Program-made: the position numbers and the translations under genes
Shown: in pieces, positions 24,766 to 38,134 of the stretch
Layout: each line of letters begins with the position of its first letter
How positions within the stretch are numbered: the stretch's first letter is position 1
Assembly: GCA_030159075.1 (NCBI GenBank)
Contig: BROG01000133.1
Location: 467,501 to 531,500, forward strand
Reading direction: 5' to 3'
Length of the DNA: 64,000 bases
Origin: Atrina japonica
Lineage: Eukaryota > Mollusca > Bivalvia > Pterioida > Pinnidae
Notes under the pieces: generated by a model
Told to the model about the DNA's origin: nothing
The model's database searches: none
What the model saw: only the letters and a program-made list of their open reading frames with translations

Positions 24766-26065
24766 CTTGTCACGGGAACTGATACCGATACCGGCATGTC
24801 TTTTGATTGGACACGGAATTGAATTAAATGTTACGCATGCATTTTTTTTACATTGATGGTTCTGAGGTGTCGTTCGCCCTCCACACTCCTCTACATGCGC
24901 CACTGGTCGTGGGTGAAATTGAGATCTGATAATTACGAAGACTCACGGAATAGTATAACGCTTATAACCTCTGATAAAGTATCGGTGAAAATAACACGAG
25001 TTCATGAGGAAGAGAATAACGCTCACAGTGCTATCGCATTGATAATTGTAAACTATACCGGTGATCTACATAATTATACACATTTCTTACATTTTAGTAG
25101 AAATTCACACACAAGTTTATTCTTGGCTTTCTCCACATTTTAGTACGTCATGAGTAAGCGTCTTTTTAAAATCAGTAAGCCTCTTAACTTGTTAAAGGAT
25201 GGAGAGACACAATTACGAAATAGTAGCTTAAATACATTATTTCTTTCTACCTAAAATACCAGGTAAACCTGCAAACTATCTATATATCTACATGTGTTTC
25301 ACCAAGATAATGCATTTCTCCATCCTTAAACGATAAGTTGTATATACTTGTTCGCTTAATTTCACGAATATTGTTTGGAAACGACAAGTATCGAAATGTT
25401 GGTTCGTCGTTTTGTTTCCCCAGATGTCAATTCCGTCCCAAGTCTCACTCAAGATGATCATCGGTAACCCTAGAAAAATCGAGTGGAAAACAGTCGGTCT
25501 TGTGTCAAAATTAGTGTTTGTATATACACACCTGAACTCGACTGAAGTCGTACCGTGAGAAAATCTCCCACGCATGAAATTTTAAATATGATCTATACCT
25601 GTTTAAAGGTTTTCTACACCATAAACAGGCGATTTATTTACCTGTAATTAAAAACTTCAGAAAATGACTGACAATCAGTGAATTTCATGAATACGTTTGT
25701 ATTATTATTGCCAGGAGCATCACTTACAGTTTTATAATTTATATACGGGACAGTACGCGAATTTTTCAGCGAGCGATATGATAAAGTAGTTTAAATTATC
25801 ATTCGAATGAAAATGTATTCAGAAAAAAGGAAAATCAATTAATCAGAAATCGGTCACATCAATCCGTCAACTTAAATATTGTATTATTTTTGTAATGTTA
25901 ATTATAAAATGATAAAACGAGAAAATTTACAACTCGCACGCATCGTGCATACATATACATGTATATCTAACCGAAACAAAAAGAACGTGCAGCATTTCAA
26001 CATGTAAACATCACACAAATAAAGAACGTTACTTCTTAATTAAAACACACGACAGATGTACTTAC
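24766..26065. other. Presumed Jagged intron, donor-proximal
   Basis: Starts at the GTAAGT donor and runs leftward. A minus-strand frame (25288-25575) was examined as a possible next exon and rejected on phase. Confidence 0.6.
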
Positions 26066-26401
26066 CGTCCAGGCAAAATCAAAAGGTAGCTTTAACCTGG
26101 TTTTACTATTATCGAATGAATATGTAAAGGAATTTCCTCCCAACACTGTGCTGGTAACATTTCCAAATGTACAAGTTCCAATGAAAGTAACTCTACTTTG
26201 ATATTCCTTTAGACAAACACGGAAAAAAGTATCACAATCCTCAGTACACACATCATTTGATCCCTTGTTCCCATCACAACATTCCCCATTCAATAGTTCA
26301 CCCCGGGGATTCTGAATTCTGGTTATCTGAATTTCAAAATATCCTGAACCTTTAGAAAATTTCAATAATGCCAGAAAAACATAAATACACAAAAGGAACA
26401 T
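26066..26401 (-). CDS. jag: Jagged/Serrate-type Notch ligand, N-terminal exon (partial gene)
   Basis: Encodes the start of a Notch ligand, a membrane protein that activates Notch on neighbouring cells. Seen: 112 residues from ATG 26401. Residues 1-17 are a hydrophobic signal peptide (MFLLCIYVFLALL core). From residue 20 the MNNL module follows with GYFEIQI, the CC pair at 41-42, further Cys at 52, 56, 63 and 77, and the Jagged-type CLKEYQSRVT, LGGNSFTYSF and LPFDFAW blocks; Delta-type ligands differ at these blocks. The exon ends after an ACG codon, followed by the donor GTAAGT, in phase 0 as in vertebrate JAG1. A strong acceptor (TTTGTTTTTAG) lies just upstream, so the exon probably starts at 26412 with 11 nt of 5' UTR. 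An in-frame ATG at 26446 would add 15 residues ahead of the signal peptide and would lie in that intron. In vertebrates signal peptide and MNNL are separate exons; here they are joined. The DSL, EGF and transmembrane exons are not seen. Confidence 0.9.
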
Positions 26402-26412
26402 AGTTTTTCCTC

Positions 26413-28320
26413 CTAAAAACAAATCGTGTGAAAATCTGGTCTTCAATTCTGTTAATCGTTAACCATACCTGGTGATATGCACTCTTTTGCTGCACTGCAC
26501 GTAAAAATCCCAGAAAATCTCCAAAAACCATTCCTACAGATAGAAGAGGTACGTAAACCCTTATTCTTAATTTTTCCACAAAATCTTTCCATGAAGAAAG
26601 AATACAACTAACATATAACTTCACCGATATATTTTAAATCCTGTAACATAATTGTGTTGATAAAACTTTTTTTATTACTCCATCTGCTTAGGAAATTCAT
26701 AGACCCATCTGATGCTTGTATTTTTAGCCGCGTGTACTGCGCATGTCTTTATTTTCAAAGTTAAAATTAAAGGGATTCAACACACCGCTGAATGCTGGTC
26801 AGGAGTCGGACGACCCCGCTGTCATGCGTACCGCTGCAAATATGAAACAATATTTAAGTTTTGTGAATAGCGTATAATTAATTCTCTACTTCTTCTCGAA
26901 CGGAAAAGTAATACTAGTTTCTTAACTGCAATTCATGCTTCGGTATTTGATTACCAACTAAACGTGTGTTCTGGTATTCTCAACAGTCGGTAGAAGGATT
27001 GTACTCATTCGGGATTCACAATTTGCTGTAAGTAACATGATGCGAATGATGGCAGACTATTACCCCTTGTCGTGAATGAGCACGCGCGTAACTCACGCGA
27101 CCGCTCGTGCTGGACAACTTTGAGAATAAAAAGTGTCTCTGACATATGGTTACTTTTCTAGTTTTTATACAAAAAATGCAATTACTTTTATTGATTTAAA
27201 TGTAGTGGTAAAAAGTAATAACGAGGTTTTTTTTATAATGAATAGTTGGAAATGTTTTATTCTTCTGAAATTTGATAATAATAATAATCGTACGACCCAA
27301 AAAGGTAAAGAATATAATATAAAGGAATAGATTATTAAGAAAAGATTTTCAGTGATGAATGGGACGATACGAAAACTAGTGTCAAGTAAATAAAATATCG
27401 ACCTATATTTAGTGAAAGCTATGGAATATCTTCATTGATCTATAGCAATGTTCACACAATAAAATCATTACTTTGTTGTTTTGAGTTGGGTGGTTGAAAA
27501 TTATCCGCCTTCTTACGATACATGAGACGTTTGCCGTTGTTAGACCGGTAATTTGAGATTCACTTAAAATGTAGAATATACAATAGATGATCATATTCAA
27601 CCCAACTATTTCCGTCAAATTCAAAATAGATCGATAAATAGATGGGTAAAGAAAAAGACATGAAAAATATACAAAAAATCGGTGTCGGTTAATGCTACTT
27701 AAAATGTTTATTGATAAATTAAAATACTCCATTTTACTTGCCGTACAGGTAGATATTAAACTATAGAAAGCTATTACAATTTATAGTTTTACCATTTGAT
27801 CAAAGCGTTGTCACTACGTTACGGAGCACGAGACAACGCAGGCGATAATAATGTTTCTTGACAGTTACACATATATCGTCAAGTGTAGATCGTGGGAAAT
27901 CTCTCCTCCTATCAACTCTAGCCATTTGTCATATACTGCCATGAAAATGTAATCATAATGCCTTTACCTGCCTAGCTTTGTTTAACGTGACTATTAGAGA
28001 ATTCACTTCTTACACAGATAAGCTCACACCGAATGCTTGACATAATTGCAGGATAAATCGACTCTCAACAGTCATTGTGTCTGTCTACTTATTTATCTGT
28101 CTTTCTATCCATTTTATATTCTATTTCATATAATTTAAATACATGTAGTTCGCAAAAGGTATACGCAATTAATCAATAATTGATTATACAAATTCCACAT
28201 TTAACATTTACCATGGAACCTAGATCACGGAGGTTGCAATCTGTGAAAATAAATCATGTACTTGTATCAAGCACAGATACTGAAAAAAAAAACAAGGCAC
28301 ATACAAAGCACCAGCCCCCT
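26413..28320. other. Upstream region of the Jagged coding exon
   Basis: Probably 5' UTR intron and promoter-side sequence. More CpG-containing stretches occur at 26720-26830 and 27060-27115 than elsewhere; no TATA box or first exon can be fixed. Confidence 0.45.
27891..27898 (+). promoter_or_regulatory. Candidate CSL/RBPJ site upstream of the Jagged exon
   Basis: Exact CGTGGGAA, the classic CSL (Su(H)/RBPJ) core of the Notch pathway, about 1.5 kb upstream of the Jagged start codon. Autoregulation of Notch ligands through CSL is known in animals. One 8-mer is weak evidence. Confidence 0.2.
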
Positions 28321-28690
28321 CTGGTGTTTGAACTCTCGGTCTACAGCACCAGTTGTTTGGCTCTCATACATGCCGCCCTAGCCACTCTGCCATCGACGCA
28401 TTCACACACACCCGTCGCTTCGGGTTGCAACTCGGCCATCGACGCATTCACACACCCGTCGGTTCGGGTTGCGTATAGATAGCCGGTTGGTTGGTGCCGT
28501 AGGTCGAGAGTCCGAGCCCAGCCGAGGTTGGATAAGTTTGCAGCTGCCTCGCTATGCCCGGTTGTTTGACATATATACTTAGGCGTCGGAAGCAAATTGA
28601 AAGTCGGGAGGGGGAGGGGGGCTAAACCAATTAAAAACACACACACGCCAGAAACGTCTGGGGGTTAAGCCCCAATTTTCCACACCTATG
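28321..28690 (-). repeat. GC-rich repeat cluster with tRNA-like head
   Basis: A GC-rich island in AT-rich surroundings. On the minus strand, A-box TGGCAGAGTGGCTAGGGC and B-box-like GAGTTCAAACACC lie within 28321-28405. A unit containing GCCATCGACGCATTCACAC and CGGGTTGC occurs twice in tandem (28388-28470). The acceptor arms do not pair, so it is not a tRNA gene. The open frame across it (28341-28646) has no recognisable protein. Confidence 0.45.
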
Positions 28691-29193
28691 TCTATCTATA
28701 TATATATATATATTTATAAGTGCGAGTTGTCGTCTGCCTGACTCAGCCGAGATACCCGGACAAATAGGCAGACACGTTTTATCGTTTGTCGATATTTTAC
28801 ACAGAAAACAGAGGAAGTAAATGTGATGGTCTTGTATTTATTATTTGCGGTTATAGTTTCCGACATATATATTGAACAAATACAGACACCAAGTGATAAT
28901 GGTATAATAATGAGTTGAGTTACAAGTATAATAGACTTAAATATAAGAAATATATCGACTATTTCGTACAAATACTTCGATTTCTAACTTTGAAACAAGT
29001 GCAAAATTTAACACTGATATTTATGTTGACATATACAATTATTTTGTTCACTGTGACAATATTAAACAGTGTAGTGAACAATCACAGTTATTAGATAAAG
29101 GTGATTATAGATCTGCCTGCTTTACGAAGACAATATATCGTACTTAAACAAAAGTGCATCTATTCGAGCTTCCCTTATTAAAGCGGACTCTTC

Positions 29194-29222
<29 letters not shown>
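29194..29222. repeat. (CA)n microsatellite
   Basis: Uninterrupted CA dinucleotides. Confidence 0.9.
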
Positions 29223-29226
<4 letters not shown>

Positions 29227-29489
29227 TAGAAATGTTATTCACAAAAAATTGGGAGTATTCTATTTATTACGTATCTATTTCTCATATAACAAGAAAAAGT
29301 ATTCCCAAAATTTTAAAAGTATATTGATTGGCCGAGTGAAAGTAACACAGTTAAGATTTATCTTATATGGAGTGTTATTTTTCACAATATGAAAAAAAAT
29401 TAAACATAACAAATTTATTTTATTGATAATTTCTTTATATTTCACTAATAAAAATGTAATACAAGATTTAAACTAATTATACCACCAAT

Positions 29490-29726
29490 ACTACTTCGTC
29501 CACTGCTACCTATACTACTGCTAATTTTTCTACTACCACTACTACCACAACCACCACAACCACCACAACCATTACTACTAATACTACTACTACCGCTACT
29601 GCTGCTACTTCTACTACAACCACCACTACTTTTACTACTACAACAACAACTACTACTACTACCACCACCACCACCACTACTACTTCTACTACTACTACTA
29701 CTACCACTACTACTGCTTCTGCTACT

Positions 29727-29765
<39 letters not shown>

Positions 29766-30133
29766 GTTTCTGCTACTACCTCTACTACTGCCACTACAAC
29801 TACCACTAATACTACTACTACTACCACCACTACTACTACTACTACTACTGTTTCTGCTACTACCTCTACTACTGCCACTACAACTACCACTAATACTACT
29901 ACTACTACCACCACTACTACTACTACTACTACTGTTTCTGCTACTACCACTACTACTGCCACTACAACTACTACTAATACTACTACTACTACTGTTTCTG
30001 CAACTACTACTAATACTACTACTACTACTGTTTCTGCTACTACCACTACTACTGCCACTACAACTACTACTAATACTACTACTACTACTACTGCTGCTGC
30101 ATTTACTACTATTACTACTACTACAACTACTAT
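29490..30133. repeat. CTA/CCA trinucleotide tract
   Basis: About 640 bp of interrupted (CTA)n and (CCA)n with longer internal duplications (for example around TGTTTCTGCTACTACC). Its reverse strand yields a 245-residue polyvaline frame, an artefact of the triplet repeat. Confidence 0.95.
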
Positions 30134-31122
30134 TTTATATGTCTTTGTCGACAGCAATGTGGACACCTGTATTTTTGAAGATTTTGAGGATACTGATATT
30201 GTCGTGACTGTATGTACACTAAAATGTATGTTCCTAGGATGTGCCATTCTGATAGGCTTTATAATTATGACTAAAATGTGCCATTCCCATGAGGATAAAT
30301 TAATAAATCATCTATAGCCATTTTCACTCCTGCTAGTATTTTTTCAACTGGATATGCTAAATGCAGATGTCTTAGTTTACAACACCAGCACCACCAAAAA
30401 GAAATGCATTTTAAGGATATTATCAAGGTATTTATTCTTCTTGATCCATAAGTGTCATATGTATTAGAACACCGATTTTTAACCCTATTTCACAAAATAC
30501 TATAAATATGTAGGCTAAAAGGAATTCCATTGGTATTGTGAACTTTTTTTATTCCGCTAGGTCCATATGCAAATCGTAAAGCAAAACATACAAAATGCGA
30601 ATGGCTGGTTCCATAGCCAAATTCACCAAGTGTTATAATTATAAAGAATTGCAATGACAAAGACATCGTCTTTTGCATCCCCATTAAGATCTTTAGCTCA
30701 AATAAGAATTCCAAACTTGTGTGCGCAAATGTGTGTCTACAATCTACAATCTATATTCTACAAGCTATCATCAGACTTAAAGCAAGTAGCATCAAAATGT
30801 AGATCATATTTCTATGGCAACCTCTTACTTTGGTTCTTTTAAACTGTCGTCTAAACAAAACTTTTACAACATGTTTCTGAGGCAAACATAAATGTATTGC
30901 CTTTTAAATGCAAGATGTAACTTTTCTCCTCAAATGTACATGTGAGAAGAGTTCCACACAAAATGAAAACTCTAATGTACATATACATAAGAAAATAATA
31001 TATTCAATATATTTTGTATCTTGTTTCAGCAACAATCTATACATTGGATTTCAGTATTTTGACAGTCCATGATTCAAAATTCTATATCATTTTTCTGGCA
31101 TAACGACCGCTATCATCATAAC
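30134..31122. other. Non-coding, nothing recognised
   Basis: AT-rich spacer between the triplet tract and the first foldback element. Confidence 0.6.
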
Positions 31123-31221
31123 TATCATTTCCCCACTTTTTGATTTACCTGGGGTTTTAGCAATTAGTGGGAACATATTTATGGGAAACCCCTGGTAAAT
31201 CAAAAAGTGGGAACATGATAA
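31123..31221. mobile_element. Foldback/MITE element, copy 1
   Basis: About 35-bp arms: TTCCCCACTTTTTGATTTAC and GGGGTTTT on the left, AAACCCCTGGTAAATC and AAAAAGTGGGAACATGATA on the right, separated by a short loop. Almost the whole 99 bp is palindromic. Confidence 0.65.
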
Positions 31222-32122
31222 TACAATCACCACACCATTTTGTTTGTCTGTTGTCGTTGTTATAATACCGACGTCATACTTACGAGCCGTGCCTCATCTT
31301 TCATAGTTACGAGCAGTGCCACCAAGATGACGTAGTAGTCAACAAACCAAGGTCATCACCATAGTCACAAGGTCATACCTAATTAGATACAATGTCATCA
31401 TATCTTAAATACTCTGTGTATTTTACATTACCAGAATCGACACATCATTGATGATCAGTAGGTGTACCGACATCAAAACAAAGATAAAAAGTGATATCTG
31501 TGCTATAGCCATCCCTTTTAGCATATTTTGATAGTGTTGAAAGTTGTCTATAACTCCAAGACTTGATTAAATAGTCATGTCTCATGGAACTCGCCCCATG
31601 TCTGTATGATTTAACCGTTTCTACGATGTATAGTCAGCTTAGTAATTCCTGTTGATTTAGTAAAATTGTTTAAAGAGAAATAACCCATTTATCAAAAAAA
31701 TAATAAATTCTACAGTTATCGCACCTGACGAATTAACACAAACATTAAATGTATCTCAAAATGAAATTTGTCAAGACGTATAGCAAGTGAAAAACATAAG
31801 TTTAACGTATATGTTAAATAAATATAAACGCAAAATTCAACTTTCAAAACCAAACGTTTGAATTCTCTTATAGATGGTAGACTTTTTATCTTTAATCTAA
31901 TTTTTAGAAACGTTGACGCTTAATTTTATTACAAGTCGTATTGTAATATTAGTTTATAAAACAACGATTTACAATTTATGTGTCTTGTTCATGAGTAACT
32001 TTATATTTGACATCTGTTTACTTTCAAATGTGCATTTTTTAAAATTTAAACGACAACGACTTCAAAGACAATACAAATGAGAAAATAGCTCATACCTCTA
32101 CATTTTACGGGTGTATTCTATA

Positions 32123-32242
32123 TATCATGTTCTCACTTTGTGATTTACTAGGGGCTTTACCAAAAAGTGACAACATGACAATTATTATCATATTCTCACG
32201 TTTTGGTAAAACCCCTAAAACAAAAAAGGTGAGAGCATGATA
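32123..32242. mobile_element. Foldback/MITE element, copy 2
   Basis: A 120-bp near-palindrome opening TATCATGTTCTCAC and closing GTGAGAGCATGATA. Its inner words (GGGGCTTTACCAAAAAGTGA, TTTTGGTAAAACCCC) match the copy 0.9 kb to the left. Confidence 0.65.
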
Positions 32243-32648
32243 CAAATAAAATACAATTAATTGTACAATTATAACTGGAAAACCACGTTTATATTCTTAT
32301 CAGCTTGCTAGATGCAAAAGTTGAGTCAAATCAGTATTTGACGTCCAAAACATGGACAAGACTATAGACGTATCACTTCAGACATAGTAAATGCCCCCAA
32401 CTCAAAGGAGCAACAATAACGTGTATGGAGATAATCATAATTAATAATTACCCCGGAATCATACAACCCATTCTCAAAATTCCATTTAAAAGTCATATGC
32501 AAACTTTGAATAAACGTAAATAATAACAAATATTATTAAAATAATTTCTTGACGAGACAGTATTAATGATTGAAAATAATTAACAAGATCTTAATCTTTT
32601 TGAAAAAGGTAAGTATTTCGTTTTAACTTTGCGCAGATAAAACAATAT

Positions 32649-34249
<1,601 letters not shown>

Positions 34250-34345
34250 CAGACCAGGTCTTTCAGCACACTGTCGGCATTTCCGTGGGAATAAATTGTG
34301 CCCCTTTATTGGCAGACATACGAAGCAAACATTATTCAGAAGCTT
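34250..34345 (+). pseudogene. Reverse-transcriptase relic (GIPMGTNCAPLLADL type)
   Basis: Translation gives QVFQHTVGISVGINCAPLL followed by ADI. This closely resembles the VGIPMGTNCAPLLADL block of a reverse-transcriptase class common in aquatic invertebrate genomes, which I believe is Penelope-like or related but cannot classify from this piece. The frame continues about 20 residues and then degenerates; no YxDD box is legible. A dead fragment of a retroelement. Confidence 0.65.
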
Positions 34346-36757
34346 CTAAATCTAAAGAAGAACTAGATATGGACGATGCTCTTCTGCTCAGCTCTATGCA
34401 TGAGTATAGATCATCGTACTTTAGATTTGACAAACAGTGATGTTGAAGTACAACTTTTAATTGTTTTGCTGTCTGTAAGACACAACTGATGCCCCCGCCT
34501 GACCATAAGAAATTATAAATTTAACACTGTGTATGATGATCTACTTTTTATTTTCTGCTAAATGTCCTCACTTGAACTAACTACATGTCAAGCTAAAATG
34601 TTTCAACTTTCGAGAATACTGTCAGCTACAAGTTAATCTTAAATATACTCACTGAATTACTGGCGAACAATAGCAAGGATTTTATGGTCTTTCAGTGGTC
34701 AAAGTTCAACTTTCCAGTTTTAGTAGTCACCAAATTCACCTTTCTATTTCCAATGGTCACCAACTTCCTGGTATTGATTACATATTTGACAATACTAAAG
34801 AATATAATTTATAGTTACAATTAATTTATTGACATAGGGACATTCAACTGTAGTAGTACAAACCATGTTTTCAATTATATACTAGTAGCAAGTCAGAAGG
34901 AAATAAAGTCCAACTACTGGTTTTTGTGTATATCTGACATCCCCCTTTCTTACTTTAAGCAAAAAAAATTTAATAAGTCCAAGTACCTTGCATTTTGAGA
35001 ATATTTGACAAAAATCAAAATACACACCTCCATTATGTGTATTCAACATCCTACGAAATATTAAAGCTGGAGCTCCAAAACCGTAGGAGATGGCCGGACA
35101 AACCATGTATATCCGGACGGATGAACGGACTAACGGACAGAGGTAAATTAATATGCCCCTCGATATTTTGTCGCTGGAGCATTAAAAGCTAGGGTTGGCC
35201 TTCAATTTGACATTTAGATATACATCAGCGACGTCTTGTCAATTAATAATGATAATTTTCGTACATATGTCAATATATCCCAACAAGCTCGAAAATAAAG
35301 ACACAACAGAATCAAGTACACATGCTTCCCTGCTATTTCACTTACTACTGACACAGAAGGTAAATAAACAACCAGGCTATTCGGCTTTCCCATCGCAAAT
35401 TTCCCATATTTTAGTAATGTCCCGCTGATGGAGTTTATATCTCACAAATGATCCTATGTGCCAAGGCGTGTTCAACATATAAACATTTCATAAACAGAGA
35501 AAAACTACTTACTGATAAGTTGTCACAGAGATATTGAGAGCCGCGTTTGATATCAATGCTCTGCCAATTTTGGGGTTTATATAAGACCTTGTTTGCAATT
35601 ACTGTGTTGCACTAAACGAAATGTTACCTGTTCGATAGCGGTTGTTGAGTCGTTTGTAATAATTGTGACGAGGATTTATTCCTCATTTTTAGGAGACTTT
35701 GACTGTGGACTCGCGGCGGATTGCTCGCGTTTGTCCAATATTCACAAGATTTGTAAAATGTATCCTGCAGTTTTATATCCTGGACATCCCGCAGTTTTAA
35801 ACTTTGATATCTGTAAGTTTTATATTGAGTAAGTATAAATTCATTTGTCATTATAAGCTGCTATATAATGAGCTGTATTTAATTGCAATTGTACATTGCA
35901 CACTAGACTGTAGGTGGTCGTATTCCTAGCACGCGAAACTTAGTGCAGTGAAACCTCCAAAGACCACACGATACAGCAAATTATTACATTAGATTTAGTA
36001 TTTCACTGGATTTTGTCCATGAAACTCCAAGTGAATAACAAAAACTATATAAAATATATAGATTAATTATGATGGCATTTACATATCTATTTACAATCCA
36101 ATATGGTTCGATATACATGTATATGTAGGCTGTCCCAGAAATGTATTCAAAATTTACTCTCAGTTTCTAATTTCAACCACTTTGCATTTAATCATTAAAC
36201 TTATCAAGAAACAACGCATTTAAAGAGTACATTTTGAGTATGTCTGGTACCAGGAATCATTAATCTGGTTTTCTAATAGTGGTCGCGTGCATTTACTGTC
36301 ATTAAAAGTGTAGGCACATCTTTGGTTGGAAACACTATATATATTAATCGTTGTTTTAAAATAATAGTTACTTTGTATTTACAGATTATGAAACGAAACG
36401 AAACTGCTAATATGCCAGTATGGCGTGGATTCTTCCAATGTAGATTCTAGTGATAGGTCATGTACTATGGGACAGTATGTTTGAATGAAGAATACGAAGA
36501 TTCAGAGTAGTAGACACGGTCGTAGTCTTTCAATTACTTTTTATTTTCATTTGTCAATTCTTTTAATGCAACTCAAATGGTCATCGATCTAATAGCTTTC
36601 AATTGTTTACACTGAATCTATTGAATTCAATAATTACGGGTGTTTGAAATGATCATTTTCTTTTTTTCTTTTTTTTTTGTGCAAATTTTACATGTCAGTC
36701 AAACGGGATTCGGAAACATAGGTGGGTTGATTGATAGATTTGGGGCCTTGTATTGAA
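34346..36757. other. Non-coding, nothing firm
   Basis: A CAGTGAAACCTCC word at 35945 looks like a Tc1/mariner-type terminus but no partner was found. Confidence 0.5.
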
Positions 36758-36823
36758 GGAGTTAAGCAGGGTTGTCCATTTTCAGCTCTACTGTTCTCTA
36801 ACTATTTAAGGCTGTGCAGCATT
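36758..36823 (+). pseudogene. Reverse-transcriptase motif scrap (non-LTR type)
   Basis: The peptide GVKQGCPFSALLFSNYL matches the conserved block before the catalytic aspartates in LINE-type reverse transcriptases (G-V-K-Q-G-C-P-L-S-P-x-L-F). Only about 22 residues are recognisable and the frame closes soon after. It lies about 100 bp before the mariner relic, so it may be a LINE fragment beside a mariner insertion. Short, so chance resemblance cannot be fully excluded. Confidence 0.5.
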
Positions 36824-36913
36824 CTAACGTTGTCATTTGGGGGGGGGGGATTGTCGAAGAGGAAATATTCAAATGTAAACAGGGCTAATAACTTTAGCAA
36901 AATGAACAAAATT

Positions 36914-37640
36914 GTTGAGACAGCAATTGATCAGAAGCGCACAAGACGAAACACTTTGCCTGCTAATCTGAACCTTTAAGAGGCAAATCATGCCAACTTT
37001 CTGCAGAGGTTTGTGACTATGAATGAAACTTGGGTCCATTATTCCCCACGAGAAGCCAAACAACAATGAAAACAATAGAAGCGTCTTGGTTCACCACTGC
37101 CAAAGAAAGCCCATAGTGTTCCATCAGATGGGAAGGTTATGGTCACCGTTTTCTGGGCTGATGATGATATCCTTATGTTAGATTACCTCCAAAATGGACA
37201 AACAATCAATGGAACATATTATGCATCACTTCTTAGGCAGTTTAGAATAAAAACATTAAGACCAAGCACCGTGGAAAGCTCAGTAAAGGTGTCTTGTTTC
37301 ACCAGGAAAATGCCTTTGTAAACAAGTCTGTCATCGCTATGGCTGCCATTAATCATTGTGGCTTTTAATTTATTCAGCACCCCCCTTACCTGAACTCACT
37401 ACATCAAACTTCCATCTATTCCGGAAATTGAAAATTGTCATATCCGGTACCCATTTTTAGACAGACGATGACGTCATACTTTCAATGGAAGACTTTCTGG
37501 ACAGTCAAGAAAGGGGCGTCTTTGAAACTGTTATTGAGGCTATTAAACATCGCTGGCAAAAGTGTATATACGCTGAAGGAGATTATGTTAAAAATAGTGC
37601 AAAACGTATACCAAAATATAAATCCTAATATATGAGGCTC
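36914..37640 (+). pseudogene. Decayed mariner transposase
   Basis: A mariner (DD34D) transposase relic read across several frames. Recognisable blocks in order: IDQKRTRRNT (36914 on), FLQRFVTMNETWVHYS (about 37000-37047), KVMVTVFWADDDILMLDYL (about 37130-37190), GQTINGTYYASLLRQF, GVLFHQENA (37288-37314), KSVIAMAAINHCGF, then after a frameshift PELTTSNFHLFRKLK (37389-37433), and finally FETVIEAIKHRWQKCI and GDYV near 37620. Stops occur at 36977 and near 37066, and the reading frame shifts more than once. The N-terminal DNA-binding part is not recognisable. All three catalytic Asp positions are replaced: Asn in MNET (37022-37024), Glu in HQEN (37306-37308) and Asn in TSN (37407-37409). No terminal inverted repeats were found. 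Certainly non-functional. Confidence 0.85.
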
Positions 37641-37850
37641 AACATTTCTCAATTAAACCTCGTGCTAACAGAAATTTGAATAGAAATCAGCAGAGTTTAT
37701 CAAAACGAATACAAATTGAGCATGGTGATTTGTATTAAATGACAATAGAAATATATAATACATGTATGTGTTTAGATTTGCACACTTTTAAAAGAAATTT
37801 TTATTTGTTTCCTTTTTCATAGATTCTAGAGATGTTGTGCTGATACATTG

Positions 37851-38134
37851 TTTGTTTGTTTATTGTTGTTTAACGTCCCGCTCAAGAATATTTCACTCAT
37901 ATGGAGACGTCACCAAATGCCGGTGAAGGGCTTCAAATTTTGGCCTATGCTCGGCACTTACGGCCATTGATCAGTGAGGGTTCTTTAACGTGCCGACACC
38001 TACTGTGACACGGGACCTCCAATTTTTATTGTCTCATCCAAAAGACAGGAAACCATCCTGTCGCCGGCGGGACTCAAACCCACGACCTCACGATCGAGAG
38101 TCGAGGACGCTACCGACTAAGCCAGGCCGGCTCC
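37851..38134 (-). mobile_element. tRNA-derived SINE with target-site duplication (copy 1)
   Basis: Read on the minus strand: a tRNA-like head with A-box GGCTTAGTCGGTAGCG and B-box GGGTTTGAGTCCCG, an unrelated body, and an (AAAC)n-type tail ending at 37851. Both sides carry TGATACATTG (37841-37850 and 38135-38144), a clear target-site duplication. The copy is therefore complete and relatively young. A related copy lies at 50979-51296 in the same orientation. Confidence 0.88.

Noticed and set aside
25288..25575. A possible next Jagged exon: the minus frame contains MIILSETWDG, reminiscent of the TLLVEAWD block after MNNL
   Set aside because: The acceptor before it (TTTTTCTAG near 25475) would need phase 1, while the MNNL exon ends in phase 0 and that joining hits a stop at once. 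The expected residues after EAWD are absent and no suitable donor follows.
26036..26446. Using the upstream ATG at 26446 as the Jagged start
   Set aside because: It puts a charged 15-residue segment ahead of the signal peptide and lies upstream of a strong splice acceptor; the ATG at 26401 directly starts the hydrophobic leader.
28341..28646. A 101-residue frame in the GC-rich island
   Set aside because: It crosses a tRNA-like repeat and a tandem duplication; the open frame follows from GC content.
29510..30247. A 245-residue open frame consisting mostly of valine
   Set aside because: It is the reverse strand of a CTA/CCA triplet tract; all three frames stay open because the repeat lacks stops.
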